64,000 nucleotides of DNA from Rhopalosiphum padi (lineage: Eukaryota > Arthropoda > Insecta > Hemiptera > Aphididae): assembly GCF_020882245.1 (NCBI RefSeq), contig NC_083597.1, forward strand, positions 27,630,652 to 27,694,651. Direction: 5' to 3'. Below the pieces are notes generated by a model. It had not been told where the DNA came from, searched no databases, and saw nothing but the letters and a program-made list of their open reading frames with translations. Positions 41,205 through 54,400 of this stretch are shown here, one piece after another. The translations under genes were made by a program, and so were the position numbers. Position 1 is the first letter of the stretch. Every line of letters begins with the position of its first letter.

Positions 41205-42606
41205 TTCAATACTATTATTTTAACGTTAGACACTAACTTTTATTGTTATTTTTTTGTGTTTTGAGTTATTTATTTATTTACTTTTTGAGACAGTTAAAAA
41301 CGATTATACAGTGATATATTATAAATATTGTTTAATTTTAATATATTATAATATGATACCATGGTCAATGGGTTATTAAATAAATCATAGGTTCTTATAA
41401 CTTACCTATGTTGGATCGTTGTATGCTGGTATTACAAGGAGTATTACGACTATATATTAATCAATTTAATGGTTTAACAATGATGATTTAGAATTCTAAA
41501 ATAGGTAGTAGTAATTCCATAGTACTCCAATTCCGACCTAAATTTTTCTAATATGTTAATACTGTTGAATTTTCTAACAAATTGTATAGTTTATTACAAT
41601 TTTTTTTTTTAGTTTAGTCTTAGCGATTTAATAGTTAATAGTACCTTAGATGTAATAAATAGATATGTAACAGATATGAAAAAGTTTTATTTTGAATTAG
41701 GACCCGCAGACATTTGAACGTGGGTATTATAGGGGAGGCTATCAAATAATATGTATCGTGCACGACAAAGGGCAACATTGGGCTAAATATTACCACATAA
41801 TAATTACACGAAACGGTCAGACTATTATACATTTATCGTTTATGTAGGTACATTTATAAATGTAATTATAAATCATTAACAGGGATTGACTATCATTCAG
41901 ATTATCCTAAAATGTAGCTGCACCATAGCCGCGCGTAGACTTTGGTCGCAGAGTATGATGTGGCTGATAAAATGTGTGTTCCCGAAAATATAATTAATGT
42001 TCCTAAGTTAATGTTTATGGTATAGTCTTAAAATACTATGATAACCATTTTAACCATCCATGCTTTTTATTACCTAGAGAGTAATAGATTTTCCAAAAAC
42101 ATTTTTTCTATGTTGAAAACCAAAAACATATTTTTATAAAAACGTGTTTATTGTAAAGCATATAATATGATAATATCATAATTATTGTCACATAGTATTA
42201 AGCTGTAGACGTAGATGGTACCTATAAAATATGTTATTATTTTTTTCTTTCTCGATAGTGTTATTTTGAGGGACTTTGTTTACATTATGTACTCTAAAAA
42301 ACCGTCTACCCCTAGAGTATGGAAGCATATGCCGTGCGTATGCCTATAAACTGCGTATTTATTCACAAACGGAAATTAAAGCTGTAAATTCCAGTGTGGG
42401 GGATGATTTAATGTACCTGATTTGAATTGAGAAACAAATGGAAATCGATATTTCAAAACTCAAAGTGTGTTAATAAGGGAACGAACAAAATGTCGGGTGG
42501 CGAGGTTTGAAAAAAAATGTTATAATATTAGCGTTGTTGCTGTATATTATTTCAATGATAGGTATATTATTTGCGTTATTGATAATATTTTGTGGGGAGA
42601 TTAACT
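41205..42606. other. Interior between the inverted GC-rich arrays
   Basis: It is 1.4 kb of AT-rich DNA with a small CpG patch at 41930-41960 ('ccatagccgcgcgtagac'). No transposase frame is seen. If the arrays are the ends of one element, this is its cargo. Confidence 0.4.
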
Positions 42607-42735
42607 CTTCGCGGCGAATAGTGTGGTGGCGAAACGGTTGCGGCGAATAGCCCGGCGGTGAAACGGTCGCGATGAAAAGTCTGGCGGCAAAGCGGTCTGC
42701 GGTAAATAGTCCGGCGGCGAAACAGCTGCTGCGAA
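42607..42735 (-). repeat. GC-rich 15-bp minisatellite, right arm of the inverted pair
   Basis: Read on the minus strand it carries the same units as 41068-41204, including the shared landmark 'ccagacttttcatcgc', in the same order starting from its outer edge (gcagctg...). It extends further inward by about four units. Hence the two arrays are inverted relatives facing each other across about 1.4 kb. Confidence 0.8.
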
Positions 42736-44899
42736 ATGTAATATTTGGAATATTTTATGAAATATTCACGAAAAACCATACATTTGTATTATATAAATAT
42801 AATATAACTAATATATAGTACGCACAATATATACCATACAATACTGTAGTATTTTATTATAACACTGTACTATCATATTCCTTTTGATCTAATTTGGACA
42901 TTTAAATACCAAATATACTATTGTATGGTAGATATAATAATCATACTTGAACTGTATCATTAATATAGTCGGTATTATATTAATATATTATGCATATATT
43001 GCTAGTAATATTTTATCTTGTCCATATTTGATATTATAGTATGAAAATCCTTCCGTATACGTTATTTTTTACGTAAAATTTTAAAAATAGTAACAATAAT
43101 GCAACCAGAGCTTTACGCTATCACAAAATATGATTTCAATCACAATGATTTATAAACACTATTTATAGAAAGGTGAGCGATGTGAAACGTGACTACATCA
43201 CATAAACATTGTATCTTATTGACTTTTAATTTTGCTTAATGATATGTTTGTAAAGTAAACTAATGGTGTAGAATGTTGTCTCATGGGATCCAATATGTAT
43301 TACATATACATACTAATGTATGACCGTATATATATTGTAATTCATTTAAATTAGTTAAAAATATATATTATGTACACAGTATCATCAAAAAATAAACACA
43401 AACATGTTTTACCTACCTATAACACAAAAATCAATGAATATTAATTTTTAATAAAAAAAAAATAAATAAATAAAAATTAAATAAATAATAGCATAGGTAC
43501 ATATATTTTTTTTTTTAATTTTAAAATTGAGAAGGTTTTGACGTTGAATTAATTAAAATAATATACTGTCAATTATTTTTCTATGTTGATGATAAGTTGA
43601 TAATTTAAATAAACTTGGATGATTTATTAATTATACACAAAATAAGCTGGAAAATATTATAGTATTATAACCATAGCAGTAGTTTCTATAAAATAAATGA
43701 GCATTTGAGATGTAATATTGATTTAACTACTCTGGTGTCTGAATTTCATTTTAATTCTAATTAAAAATATAAAACTTTATTTTTATGTGTCATATTTATT
43801 TATGTATGTTTCTTTTTAATATTTATTATTTGCACATAGTAAAGAACCTATAGTTACAATGATATATTAATCATAAATATCATAAATATCATAATAATCG
43901 TATATTATGGCAAATATTTGTGTTTTGTGAATAACAAAAAAAAAATAATAATAAAAATAATACATACAATTCATTATGAGCATATTATTTTTTAATTTTT
44001 TTTAAATATAAATAGAATTTTTAAGACTATTTTAAAAATTAAATAAAAAAAGTATCGTTCGATTCAGTATGTTCTCAATTAATCGAACAATAGAGTCAGT
44101 AATATTATTTTGTTATTAGAATTTAATTTGAGCCTGAAAAACTCTATAGGTGTGGCCATCGGGTAAACAAAGATTTAGAAAAATGCAATCAAATTAAACA
44201 AGATGGAATATGTGTAAGTGTTTGATTGCATTTAATACATAAACACAATAATATTATTACAACAGTAACTAAATTAGGGTTGTTTATATTCTGTTGAGCA
44301 AGTTGGCTTTGCATGCTTGTATATTATCTGTGTTTGTTATCATTGTACATTTGTATAAATAGAAACAGGAGATTGAGAGATAATAATTTTAAAATATAAA
44401 AATAAGCTTTGAAACAAGCAATACCTAGTTGTCAGTTGACTATAATAATGTTATTATGTTGTACTAAAATTAAACAGATTTTAATTTTGATTCATTAATG
44501 AAACTGTAATTCTAAGTTGATATTTTCATTTTGAAAAGTTAATGAACATTACACACTTGTTATTAAAATGAACATAGTTTTGATCATTTAACAAGAGTTT
44601 TCTTAAGATGATGCAATTAAAGTTTAAGTGCATACAAAATAAAAAGACAGAAAAAGTAAATTAAGTGTTTAAAGTAATACTGTGTTAAAACTATATACCT
44701 ACTGCAATTAGCGTGTAAATTAAAAGGGCGAATTGAGGCACATAAGAAAAGCATATATTACGTGAAAAGTTATTTAACGTATTCTCAATTTGCGGTTTCA
44801 TTAGAAGTTTGCAATCAAAAGTACACCGACTTAACTTTCACATATTTAAATACATCGTTTAGAAGTCAAACGTGCAACACATAAAATATTAATTACTGT
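42736..44899. other. Gene-free AT-rich stretch
   Basis: Poly-A/T-rich DNA and short tandem copies of 'ataaatatc' at 43871-43892. Nothing else can be supported. Confidence 0.45.
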
Positions 44900-45370
44900 T
44901 TTAACAAAATAAATATGCATTCGGAAAGCGACCACCGCGGTTGCCTCGAAAATGTTTTGTGTTACCCGCGTATCGGATGCGGATTAAGGCACTAGAAAAA
45001 TACTATTCTTCGTCTTTTTAATCGCGTTTTATTGCTCGTACAAATATAATATTATAGGAATAAAGTTCCTAGTATCAATATCACGTGTAGATCAACACAC
45101 CACCTCGTTATCGGTCACTGGTCAATGACTGTCTGTTGTGGCATAGTTAGGTAGGTACTGTATTATTATTGTGGAATAAAATCAAACAGAAATGGAGTGA
45201 ATAAAAACACGAAACAGCTTAGGAAAAAAAATTTTGTAAGACGCGGCGCGAGTGAAGGAGGGTCAATGGTCAGTGTCATAAATAAATCACAATCGGTGGT
45301 TGCTATGATCATTTTGTGAGATGCTGTGGAGTGCCGAAGCTGGTGTGTACTGTGTAGTTCGTGTTAATCG
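44900..45370. promoter_or_regulatory. CpG-bearing island, candidate promoter region
   Basis: Sharp GC rise with words such as gaccaccgcggttgcc, cccgcgtatcgg and acgcggcgcgag, then a (TA)n run at 45378-45399. The plus frame that follows (45371-45682) runs through TA microsatellites and is not credible as protein. A transcription start for an unrecognised gene or non-coding RNA is possible; direction cannot be decided. Confidence 0.25.
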
Positions 45371-45399
45371 ATGACATATGTATATATATATATATATTG

Positions 45400-48300
45400 T
45401 GGGTTCATGGCACAACGAGGTAGTTATATATACACCACTAAAGACTATGGGTATCCCCCCGCGCGGATGTTTAAGTGTTTGGGATCATTGTGTTTATTTT
45501 TCTTTATTCTCGTCGTTTGTGTGTACCTTCTACTTATATCATTCTACTACTATTTATTATTATGTGTATGTAGTGTAGGTATGCGTGATAGGTATAATTA
45601 TATATATATATATATATCATTATTTCATCAAAGCTACAAGGTTATCAACGATTTAACATTTTGTATTTATTTTCTTAACTAATCAAAAAACCTATTTCTA
45701 AGTTGGAAATGCTCTCTACTTCTTTACAAACAAATTCTACTACCCTCGGCCACACCGTGCTTCTCCATTCACGGCAAACACGCAGATATATATATTATAA
45801 ACAAAATTCAAGTTTTTCAATTCAAAATATTAAGAAACATTACAAATGCGTCCTTATTGGTTTGAAACGTATTTCGCACAGGCTTCAAACTATTTACAAT
45901 CGAAACTTACATAAAAAATCTGCCATTCCACTGTTTTGACTAACTAAAATATCAAGAATTGCGCAATATTTTCATCTAAATGACAAGTCTACTCTCCGTC
46001 AACTCGGGCGAGGACGCCCTAATGATGTTCTCGTTCTCACACAATAATAATAATAATATATATATATATATATATCAAATAATAACACTTTTATCAGTCG
46101 TATCTAATTATTATTATAATAAGCACCACATATTTTACGTATTACTTTTATTATTATTTCATTATTCATATTGTTTTAATTACATAATATATACATTTTA
46201 TGGTGTATATATTATACATATTTTTAGTGTTTTATGTATTAATTATTGTTATCTATGACTTAATAATAAAATATATTCTAATAGCATCAAGTTTAGATTA
46301 CCATATCCGGAAAACTTTATTTTTTAATAATAAGAGCCATATATATATTTATATATTATATTCTTTAATGCATTTATCATGGTTGTAATATTGTTGCTGT
46401 TTTTGTAATGAATCATTACTAATGATGTTATGTTAATTGCAGAAATAATATCTTGGAGTTGCATTATATGGTCGATGTCACTATGATTAGCCGCGTGAGG
46501 TAATTCGATTTGTATAGCGTAAAGTTTATTGATATTTTCTACTGAAACATAATGTACCGTTATAAACTAAAAAATATAATAAAATGTAATAATAATTGTT
46601 AAATTGTATTTATTACTAACAACTTATTTCTGTATCCAATGAGGTAACGATCTAATGCGACGTTATTTAATAATTTAACTGCATTCCGTTGAAACACTCT
46701 CTCTACTGTTGACGGCTGTTATTGATATTCTACAAGAAATGTTTCATATCAGAAGTGTGTACGAGTATACTATATGTATATTATGTTATATATTAAGTCA
46801 TGTTTTATGCATTATATTTCAATATTCATGTGTAATAACTAAATAATAATGTTTTACTTATAAATATATAAGTAACTGATCAACTACAGTTTACTCTCTT
46901 CAATTAAGTCCATGTAAATAATATAATTTTTTTGGTATTAATTATATTTTATAGAATTTCGTTCGTTTTAAAATTTTAAATCAACACTAATAAATATTTA
47001 TTTTTATTTTTTATGATTAATTTTTAACATTTTTAAATGTTTTATCTGTACAGACATAATAATACAAAATTATGTAACTTACATTTTTAAACCTATAAAT
47101 AATATTTTCTATTTTTTGAGTTTTAATTAGATATCTACTTCCAATTTCAATTTGAAAACATTATTAAACTTGAATGAAGGGGTTAAAGAATAACAGAGCT
47201 CAGATATCAGTCATAAATTTCAAGATGTGTACTAAATGAGGTTTTTAAGTATGGATCTAATATATCAACATACGGTATAAACCGTAAAATGTCGAATGTA
47301 TATTTTCTATCGTCCCAATCATTATTGACCCATTTTTCAAAGTGCTATTAAAAAGAGTTTATTCTGATTTTATATATTTATATGTGATTTTATTTCGTTT
47401 CATATGTTATTTCAAAATATTTTGTTTTACATTTAGTTGTATACTAACGATTAGTAATGGATTTGGGATATCGATGGTCTTGTATCTTCTGTATTGGAAA
47501 AGGAAATATTATTCATGGCCTGTATATCGGTCGGATATATCTACACATATACCTACATTAAACAAGTATCAGTAGTATAAAATGAACATAGAAATGTTCC
47601 ACAAATTCAATTTATTTAATATTAATGATAAATTACAATTATACAATATTATTTAAAAACGATTTTAATATTTTCATTTTCAAGTCAACTTTTATGTTGA
47701 CGCATGCTTCAAAAAAAACGCAATTATAATCGATTTATTTAGTCATAAATTGTTATTATAAAACTGATTTTTCAATATTTACTGGTAAATAAATAGGGAA
47801 AATATAGATACTCATATACAATTATTGTAAGTCATTGACAATGTATATAAATAAAAATATAATATTCTTAATACTTAATTAATATATTTATATTTAAGTT
47901 AATGTTTCATTCATTTGCGTTTTAAAAATTGTTCATAATAATATAATATAATAAGTAATTTTTGGTCTTTAAAGAATTATTTAGTATTCGGAAATAAATT
48001 TAATACCAATTAGGTATATTGATATTTTTATATTCATACTGAATAACCTTTTGTGTATTTAATTTTAAGCACCAACGCAAAGGTTGAAGATGTTTGAAAT
48101 GTATTTCTTATATAGAATTGACTTATAATTTGTAATTAACTAAAAATATAATTTGTTTAAATTGTTTAAAAATAGAAAAAATTTGTACATACAGATTTAC
48201 ATTACTAAACTGCACTTCTTCAGTTCTTATAATTTGTACCAAAAATGTAAAATGTTAGTATTTGTTATTTAGTTATTTACAAATAAAATAATTTGACAAA

Positions 48301-51274
48301 AGTATTATGTATCAGAAAATTTTAAATAAGTATAAGTTCATAGATACCATCAAAACAAATATTAAAAAAAATTCTAAATTAGCTATAAAAATGTGATACA
48401 TTCAGATTCATTATTAATCAATTAGGTGTATTTAAGAACATATAGTTTCATACATTATTTTTTCTTTAAATTAAAAAAATAAAATAATATATTATCAGAA
48501 TCATATTGATTGTGTAGCAAGCTATATTGACGTATAATATAAAAGTATGACAGTACACATTAATATATGTTGTAAATAAATTATAGTACACGCATTTACA
48601 CGAAACTATATTCACATATACGTAATGCATACTCGTGTTATCAACTTATTAATACTCATGTACACGTGATTATGGTTATGGTAGTTTCATTATGTGAACA
48701 GTTAATAATAAAAATAAAAACCTACAACCCTTAATATGTATCCTTTGTCCGTTTATCGGGTCTAATATTCTAAAATGTATTAAGATAATGTGCAACGCTG
48801 CAAATATTTTGTTTACGTTTAATTTACACAAGTAAACATGTGGGCGTGTTTTTGTTGCACTTTATATAGATAACACCGTCAAAATATTGGGATGCAAAAA
48901 TATAAGAAAACTACGTTTATTAATAAGTAAAATTCTGCTCGCATATCTAACATGTTCTTGTAAATCTTTAGTGGTAAGTATATACGTTATCGAATAGAAT
49001 ATAAAACAAAAATAATTTTAAATGTTCATAAAATAATATAAATCATAAAAAATACACATTTTAAGATAATAAACGAAACAGTATAATAATTATGTAACCA
49101 TTTACAACTTTTAGTTCTAACACTGATACTTACACGGATAGAAATAGAAAAGCGATTTTTATGGACAATACTCTAGAAATTCTTAAAATATGTTTAATTG
49201 TTAGAAAAAAAATGTGTATACATTTTAAAGTATCGTGTGTTTAGTTTTCATTTTTTTGCGGAGGTTTAATAGTTTTAAGTTTTTATACACCACAAAACCA
49301 TAAAGAAAAAAGAAAAATTTAAGTTTTATAATATGTAAATAATTTATCATCACTTTCACATATAAAGACACCCCGCAATGGCTCAACTAAATCCGGTATC
49401 AAGTTTTTTTTTTTTAACTTTTCGTTTGAGTTTTGACATATGTAAGTTATATTATATACATATTTTTTCACTAAGGTTTATTTATTAATAAATAATGATT
49501 TATTATGGCCTTTATCAAAATGGTTAAAATAATTGATTGGAACATCCTCAGGAGGAATTTTTAAACAAAATAATAATACCGATTATTTTACACAGCATTT
49601 ATTAGAAAAATATGTTAGGTATATTATAGTTCGACAGGCCGTTTTTTTTCCATCGCTCCTTGCAGAGTTGATCATACAACATCTTTCATCTATGTGTTTA
49701 GAAGTAAATATCGCTATCAATAATTTATATAACATAGCAGTGCTGCTGAAACAATAAATACAGTATGTATTTATGATATAATGTTTATATATATATATAT
49801 ATTATAATTGTTGTAACAGTTGTACTATATAATATTGTGTTGATTATTAACAGCAATCGCTATGCGTACACGGAGATGGAGAATATTATACACATATAAA
49901 ATATATTACTATAGTAGCATATATATATATATATATACATATTATAATATATTATAGTACTATAATAGTCGTATATATATATATATATATATATATGCGT
50001 GTGTGTGTGTGTGGTAAGTGACACACGCACGCACGACTCGTACACACACAAACATATACATATACATATATATACTCATTTAATATTGCGCTATTGTTGT
50101 ATTCGGATTGCCTTTAGTAGTTCACCATGTGTCTCTTTCATGCTATCCATTGTGGTTTAATTAATGGATAGATACATTGCCTCGTGACATTTTCTCTAAT
50201 ATCTATTTTCGTGACGGTCTACTATACATAAGGTGTCAGTGTATAACACATATATCGCCCCCTGCTAAAATATAGTTTCACATCTTTAAACGTACTGTGT
50301 CTAACTGATTCAAAAGAATAAATTATTTCCAGCTAACTTAATCCTATTATTATAACGAACGCAATAAAGATACACCAGCGAAAACGATATAAGTTAGGTA
50401 CCGCTGCTGTTCTTTCTAGACATATTCTCTCATAATAAATGACAAGGTTTCTAATCTGATATTACCTACCTGCGCATAACATTGCTTTGAGTACGTTACT
50501 TGTAATCAGACCATTATAATAGTTTGTGACAGTTATAATAAAAGTTGAACGATTTTTAAAATAAAAATAGATATTAAAACTAAAGTGTACACAATATTTT
50601 AAACTAACTGTGTGTATATTTTGAGTAAAGTAATTCAATTTAAACTAATATCCTTAAAAACCTTCCACAGCATTAATTACAATATTATTTTGACGTATCA
50701 TTAAGTATACATATTGACTATATTATAATACCTATATTATTATGTAATCAACTCTATAAAATATTTAAAAAAATTCTTCAACTGTAATAATTTATTTTTA
50801 TATTACATAATTATATAAAAAAATAAATTATGTCAATTTAGATAAATATATTGTTTATAATAAATATATATATTTATAAGAAATCACCAAAGATATATAT
50901 TGGGTGGGCGATTTATAACAAATTAAACGAGTATTCGTAAAAATATGATAAATTTATTATACACTGGTACACAAAGTTCATTCTGTTTAGTTTATTTAGA
51001 TTTAATAAATAACCTTTTTAAAAAGTATTCAGATAATTATAATAATATTATTATATTATGTATAGACAATAAAAACATAACAAATTCTCATAAAATTTAA
51101 AGTTTTTAGTAGAAAACTTTTTATTATACAATAAAATAAAGATTTAAGATATATTAGTATATTATCATATATGGATGATAAAATATATATTGTATATTAT
51201 AGTTTATCAATGACCTATGTACATCCATATTTTTTTAACGTCTGTAAACGCTAATATTTACCTATACTGATAGT
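45400..51274. other. Gene-free stretch rich in microsatellites
   Basis: (TA)n runs lie at about 45599-45617, 46058-46076, 49785-49802, 49919-49937 and 49973-49996, the last followed by (TG)n to about 50012. A less AT-rich patch at 45700-46040 contains open frames with no recognised family. A plus frame at 49533-49757 (74 codons, containing YVRYIIVRQAVFFPSLLAEL) is the most protein-like but has no identifiable relatives or partner exons. Confidence 0.4.
49919..50060. repeat. Compound (TA)n-(TG)n-(CA)n microsatellite
   Basis: A (TA)n tract, a 16-18 base (GT)n tract, then 'gacacacgcacgcacgac' can pair as a hairpin (gtgtgtgtg with cacacgcac). A further CA tract follows at 50042-50055. It is likely length-variable. 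Confidence 0.8.
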
Positions 51275-51445
51275 CAGTGGTGTATTTACAACTTTTTTTT
51301 TTTGGGGGGGATGTATTATATTATATTATATTTATATGTATAAATATAATAAAATTATAAAATGAAATCAAATTTTCTGTTCTTATTTACTAAATCATCA
51401 ATCCCTGGGGGGAACTCCACCCCCCATCCCATTAATACGCCACTT
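51275..51445. mobile_element. 171-bp hAT MITE with 8-bp target-site duplication
   Basis: Left end CAGTGGTGTATT; right end on the minus strand AAGTGGCGTATT. The flanks ctgatagt (51267-51274) and ctgacagt (51446-51453) differ at one position. The interior has G-run and C-run blocks ('tttggggggg' and 'ccaccccccatccc') that could pair. The terminus CAGTGGCG is shared with the 866-bp hAT element at 33.5 kb, so they may depend on the same transposase type. Confidence 0.7.
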
Positions 51446-54400
51446 CTGACAGTATAGTACTGTAAAAGTAAATAGATGTGAACTTGGTAAATTATTTTAT
51501 GAGTTCACTATTAATTATTATAAATTACATTTCCAATAACTAATAAGTATATATTATATAGTTACTAGTTCATTCATTTCTCATCATTGCGCGTAACTAA
51601 TTAAATGATCAATGATAGTTTACGAGTACTTCTACAATCTACATTAATACTTTTTATTTGGTTTTAATATAAATTATCATATTTTATCAGTGACATGCGG
51701 TCAAGACAAGCTAGGTAAATGACGCATGCCTGGCTAAAAGGAAGGAAATAAAAAGCTTAACATTTATTATGTTAAATTAAAATGCGATTTAGATATTTAA
51801 ATGACTACTAGGTATTTATTTATTTGTACAAAAGTATTCAATTAAAAATAATTCATAAGATTTTTTCTAAGGCAATACATTTTTTTTTTTTTTTAGGCAA
51901 TTTCTTTACAAAAACGCTCGTATTTTAGATTTTCCGACCCATATCATTATTATGAGAATGACCAGCTGCAGAAGAAGGAGATATCCACATTTTTATATTA
52001 CCTATGGTGTTTGAAAGCGCTGTGCCGATCAATTATCGATAATTTTACAAACATAGAACTACAATATTTAGCCGTTGCATAGAAATACTCGTAATTATCA
52101 TAATCAGTACATTTTTATTTTATAAATAACCTTTGTTTTTAGAGATTTAACTAAAAATTTTATTATTACACTTATTCAATATAAAATACCATTGCAGTAT
52201 CGCACGCTACTGAGTTTTACATACATAATAGCCAATAGGTAATTTAAAAAAATTAAACACTCATTTTCTAGAAAAATATTAATGTTTTTAAAACATAATA
52301 TGTGTTACATAATATGAATTAAAAAATGCTTTTTTAAATAAAAATCATTTCAACTATTTTATTGTCATAACTATTTTTGTTGATGTTTTTACATTTTGAA
52401 TAACAGATTAGGTTATAAATTTCCTATTCCAAAAAGAAATATTTATCTAAGAATTTCAATACATTACAATTTTATTTCGAACGAATTTATCTAGTTAATT
52501 AGTTATAAATATTTCAAATTTAAATAAAAAAATCAGTGGAACATTTTTGAGGTACACTTTTTCCACAATACTTCGGTCTACAATAAATTATTTCATTTTA
52601 ACTTAAATTCAAAATAATCTAAACGTATTGTATTGTATTAAATACAAATTTACTTTTAGTATCTGTGCATTACACCTTACTTGTATTGATTATTCAATAA
52701 CAACAAACAATTTACATAATATTTTTTTCAAATATGCGGTAAGTAAAATATTTAAATATACATTTATTTGCAATGTAATTCATTATATATTTGTTGCTAC
52801 ACTTACCTAATTTTTAATCGTAGTTTTAAATGAAAATTTTAGTAATCGAACTTAAAAATTAACAAAATTAATATTTATACCACTATTGCGGGTCTGCGCT
52901 ATGGTGCCGTGTTGTTTATCCGATGATTTTTCCTAACCTAACGATTATGGGATTAGGAAAGTGTCATCGGTAATCCTTAAGGACAAAGGACGCAGAAATA
53001 CGAAAGGTCGGTGTTCGAGAATAGCCAAGCAAAAACAGAAGCTCCCTAGGAATTAGACTGTCGTCGATTTGTTGGCGGGAAGGGTAGAGGTGCAAGACAA
53101 TTTCAACCGAACCCCAAACACACACACACACACTCAGACTTATATATTAACGGATGACTGTGGTGGTTATGATGATGAAGGTTCTGATAGTGTTGTTGTG
53201 ACGATGAGGTGGACTCAAATATTCAGGCCCCTCCCCACATAGAGCCACCGGTGGTAGTTTTGAATTGCAAATTTGCTTTTCCCTGCTTCTATAACTTCCC
53301 TTCTACAAAGGTTAGGGACAATAAGTCTTAATTATTGTTAAAATGTATCATACCAAGCTCACTCGATCTGACGTTATAATTTGTTTTGGAAAACCTGACC
53401 AGCCCTTTTAGTTTTAATCCTTCATAAATATCTCATCGTTTTAGATGATTGTAATATTATTACGATGTTTTTAAGATCTTCCCGTGGCTATTTTCGAGTT
53501 ATTCAAACTATTAGTTACTATAAAAATTGTACTAAGAAAATACAAAAATTAAATTTATGTATGGAATTAAATCTAAACAGTTAAAACCAAAAAATATACA
53601 ACGTAAGTATTATAAAATACTATTATATTATTTATTACTGTTTACTAATAAATATAGTTATTTTGTTGTATTTTTAAGTTAGTCAAATAGTTATTAAGTT
53701 AAAAACATGTTTTATTTGAGTTTAGCGTGACTTCTAGGTTTTAGATGTTCTTTAACCAGTCATCGTATAAGTTACTTTGTTTATTTACTTAGGTTTTTGA
53801 CATTTAACCAATACAAAATTATTGAATTTCATGCGTTCTTGCAGATCATGTAATTGAAATTACATTTGATGATAATAGTAAGTTCTTTCACAAAAACACG
53901 AAACGTTGGTAGGTAAATGATTTGAGTCATGTGATGCATTTTAGTATAGTTTTTTAGTACGCTTTGTAATAATATTTAAGTTCATGTTATAGAAATATTT
54001 CATTATATAATATTATGAATTCTCCCCTTTGGTAGTTAAATTAATTCGATTCCTTCAAATAAATTACATCGTTACTTTTGAATGTAAAACCTGTCATCAT
54101 TAATATGCTCACGCAATACAAATAAATACATACACATATTATTACATGTAGTATATAAATGGTATTTTTTTAAATAATTAATATACTAATCATTTTGTTA
54201 TATATATATATATATATATATATATGACTTATACATAGAAAGAAAATATGTTAAATTTTTTTAAAATATTAACTCACATTGTGATGTCAACGATAATAAT
54301 AATATATTAATAATCAATAAATAATACTTATTAATACAAATATGTACCGAAACTTATTAAAAGTAAAAATTTTGTTCTCACTTTTATAATTTTAATGATT

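Noticed and set aside
41049..41264. 71-codon Arg/Pro-rich plus frame
   Set aside because: It is the translation of the GC-rich 15-bp minisatellite.
42576..42779. 67-codon Arg-rich minus frame
   Set aside because: It is the translation of the inverted array copy.
45371..45682. 103-codon plus frame, the longest in the gene-free zone
   Set aside because: It starts and ends in TA microsatellites (poly Tyr-Ile) and has no family resemblance or coding-like composition.
49860..50051. 63-codon minus frame
   Set aside because: It is entirely microsatellite translation (Tyr-Ile and Thr-His repeats).
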